From: Chloroflexota bacterium
Lineage (GTDB): Bacteria > Chloroflexota > Anaerolineae > J036 > Brachytrichaceae
Length of the DNA: 33,733 nucleotides
Assembly (NCBI GenBank): GCA_025354985.1
Contig: JANXLU010000093.1
Coordinates: 1 to 33,733 of the forward strand
Reading direction: 5' to 3'
A program made the translations under genes and the position numbers. Of this stretch, positions 32,649-33,733 are shown piece by piece. The stretch's first letter is position 1. Each line of letters starts with the position of its first letter. The notes under the pieces are model-generated. The model was not told where the DNA came from and did not search any database. It was given only the letters and a program-made list of their open reading frames with translations.

Positions 32649-33089
32649 ATGGCAACTGCAGTTCTTGAACCGATGGTAACCGAGCGACTAGAATTTGTTG
32701 ACGCGCCAGCGATGAGCCTGACCCCGGCAGCGGAGGGTAAGTTAAAGGATCTGCTTAGCGCCCGAAATATACCCAATCACGGCCTGCGTGTGTTTGTCGC
32801 GGGCGGTGGGTGCAGTGGACTGCAGTATGGGATGGCGTTTGAAGCCAATCCACGCGAGATGGATCACGTGGTGGATCAGAACGGCGTGCGGTTGTTCATC
32901 GATCCAACCAGCCTGATGTATCTGGGCGGCGCCTCGGTCGATTTTGTGGACAGCCTCATGGGTGGCGGCTTTAAGATCGAAAACCCAAATGCCCAGTCTG
33001 CATGTGGCTGCGGAAGCTCGTTCAAAACCAAGGATAGCGGCAGCACGGAAGGCGCTTCGTGTGGGAGCGGATGCGGCTGTTCGCACTAG
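32649..33089 (+). CDS. A-type iron-sulfur cluster carrier (IscA/ErpA family)
   Basis: The 146-residue protein has a conserved HesB-like domain at about 22-125 (MSLTPAAEGKLKDLL, LRVFVAGGGCSGLQYGM). The three cluster ligands are present: Cys55 in GGGCSG, then Cys119 and Cys121 in SACGCGSSF. It carries [Fe-S] clusters to apo-enzymes. An N-terminal extension of about 20 residues and a C-terminal tail (126-146) are extra. The tail holds three more cysteines (138, 142, 144) and a final His, which could bind another metal or cluster. No isc or suf operon is adjacent. The downstream gene seems to encode a B12-binding, probably radical SAM, protein that would need such clusters. Confidence 0.93.
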   Translation: MATAVLEPMVTERLEFVDAPAMSLTPAAEGKLKDLLSARNIPNHGLRVFVAGGGCSGLQYGMAFEANPREMDHVVDQNGVRLFIDPTSLMYLGGASVDFVDSLMGGGFKIENPNAQSACGCGSSFKTKDSGSTEGASCGSGCGCSH

Positions 33090-33118
33090 TTCACCGACGC
33101 GAGATCAAGAAATTCAGA

Positions 33119-33150
33119 GGCCGTGCACAAGTCTGTGCACGGCCTTTTTT
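33119..33150 (+). terminator. Rho-independent terminator after the iron-sulfur carrier gene
   Basis: A perfect 11-base-pair stem (GGCCGTGCACA, 33119-33129, with its complement 33134-33144), a four-base loop and six T residues (33145-33150). The strongest terminator in the window; it separates this gene from the next. Confidence 0.95.
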
Positions 33151-33234
33151 ATTGCCGGGTTTGAGTCATGGACTGATTAGATTCAAGTGAATCCACCCAG
33201 GCCCACCCGGGTATAGTATTCTTTTAACACACCT

Positions 33235-33733
33235 ATGAATTTGTTTCGCTCCAAAAGGCAAGAAGACGCGCTCCTGCAACCGACTGAAGCGCCCGGCGAC
33301 CAGCCAAAACGGCTGTGGCTCGATCTGGGCGACCTTGGCGACCTTGTAAACCCGGCGGGGCCACATGAGCAATGGCAGGATCACGGCATGGGTCTGTTAC
33401 GCACCATCTTGCACGCCAAAGGCGTGATGACAGACATGTTCAGCACGCGTCAATGCATCAGTTGGGACGAGGTGGAACGCAAGATGAAGGGATACGACAT
33501 TCTGATCATGAATGTGCGTAGCTACACGTACCCGATTGCGTATCGCTCGGCGAAGATTTTTAAGAGAATCAACCCGTCCGGCAAGGTTTTGGCCGGAGGA
33601 ATGCACGCGACAGTGGCCTTGGACGAGATGCTGGCGGTGCCAGAGTTTGACCACATTTGCCAGGGGCCGGGCGAAAATACGATTGTCAATCTTGTTTCCA
33701 ATCCGGCTGCGTTTCCGCGGGTGATTCTTGGGG
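33235..33733 (+). CDS. B12-binding, probable radical SAM protein (3' end beyond the window)
   Basis: An open frame runs from ATG 33235 to the window edge without a stop, about 166 codons. After a charged N-terminus and LWLDLGDLGDLV come MGLLRTILHAKGVMTDMFST, the strand YDILIMNVRSYTYPIAYRSAKIFKRI, then GKVLAGGMHATVALDEML and FDHICQGPGENTI. The GGMHAT and GPGENT elements are typical of the N-terminal cobalamin-binding (Rossmann) domain of B12-dependent radical SAM proteins such as the BchE-like group. The radical SAM CxxxCxxC part would lie downstream, so that half is not seen. A TATAGT box (33212-33217) is 17 bases upstream, with no clear -35 or ribosome site. Confidence 0.75.
   Translation, partial: MNLFRSKRQEDALLQPTEAPGDQPKRLWLDLGDLGDLVNPAGPHEQWQDHGMGLLRTILHAKGVMTDMFSTRQCISWDEVERKMKGYDILIMNVRSYTYPIAYRSAKIFKRINPSGKVLAGGMHATVALDEMLAVPEFDHICQGPGENTIVNLVSNPAAFPRVILG

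Overview
The window looks like a bacterial chromosome segment of middling GC content, most likely from an uncultured member of the Chloroflexota. This is an inference. It rests on Thr/Pro-rich (PTPT-type) linkers behind the signal sequences of several secreted proteins, an LPXTG-type wall-anchored protein, a primary sigma factor with an acidic region 1.1, Trm112-like and MoxR/VWA genes, and very tight gene packing. Several convergent pairs are separated by only 1 to 15 bases. I see no rRNA, tRNA, CRISPR array, transposase or integrase.

Layout. 1-917: the 3' part of a phospholipase-D-family gene. 926-4983 (minus): a three-gene glycine betaine/proline ABC importer operon (binding protein, ATPase, double-length permease) in which every gene is broken. 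There are two in-frame TAG codons, two frameshifts, and possibly a third frameshift at the 5' end. 5089-7472 (minus): primary sigma factor, a YceD-like protein and a ThuA-like protein. 7665-10041 (plus): glycerate kinase, RdgB-type nucleotide pyrophosphatase and an AhpD-like protein. 10057-11842 (minus): a secreted OB-fold repeat protein, a Trm112-like protein and a NUDIX hydrolase. 12009-12662 (plus): an LPXTG surface protein followed by a clear terminator. 12739-15105 (minus): guaB, a second NUDIX protein and a small membrane protein. 15121-17454 (plus): an Nramp manganese importer behind a consensus promoter carrying two DtxR/MntR-like operators, followed closely by a cation-diffusion-facilitator gene. 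17466-24599: an MFS exporter, a membrane-fused spermidine-synthase-like protein, aroC, proB and a GT-C-type membrane glycosyltransferase.

24601-32569 is the most unusual block. Two divergent operons encode, on the minus strand, a membrane-anchored coiled-coil protein, a binding protein fused to an OmpA-like domain, and a lipoprotein fusing a binding protein to a von Willebrand A (VWA) domain. On the plus strand they encode a MoxR-type AAA+ ATPase, a cytoplasmic VWA partner with a long charged helical insert, and two tandem, apparently related four-helix membrane proteins. No ABC permease or ATPase is present, so the two binding-protein domains look like sensors rather than transporter parts. 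I propose this as a candidate envelope-sensing/AAA-VWA system.

The right end carries an A-type iron-sulfur carrier with an extra cysteine-rich tail, a strong terminator, and the 5' part of a gene for a B12-binding (probably radical SAM) protein that runs off the window.
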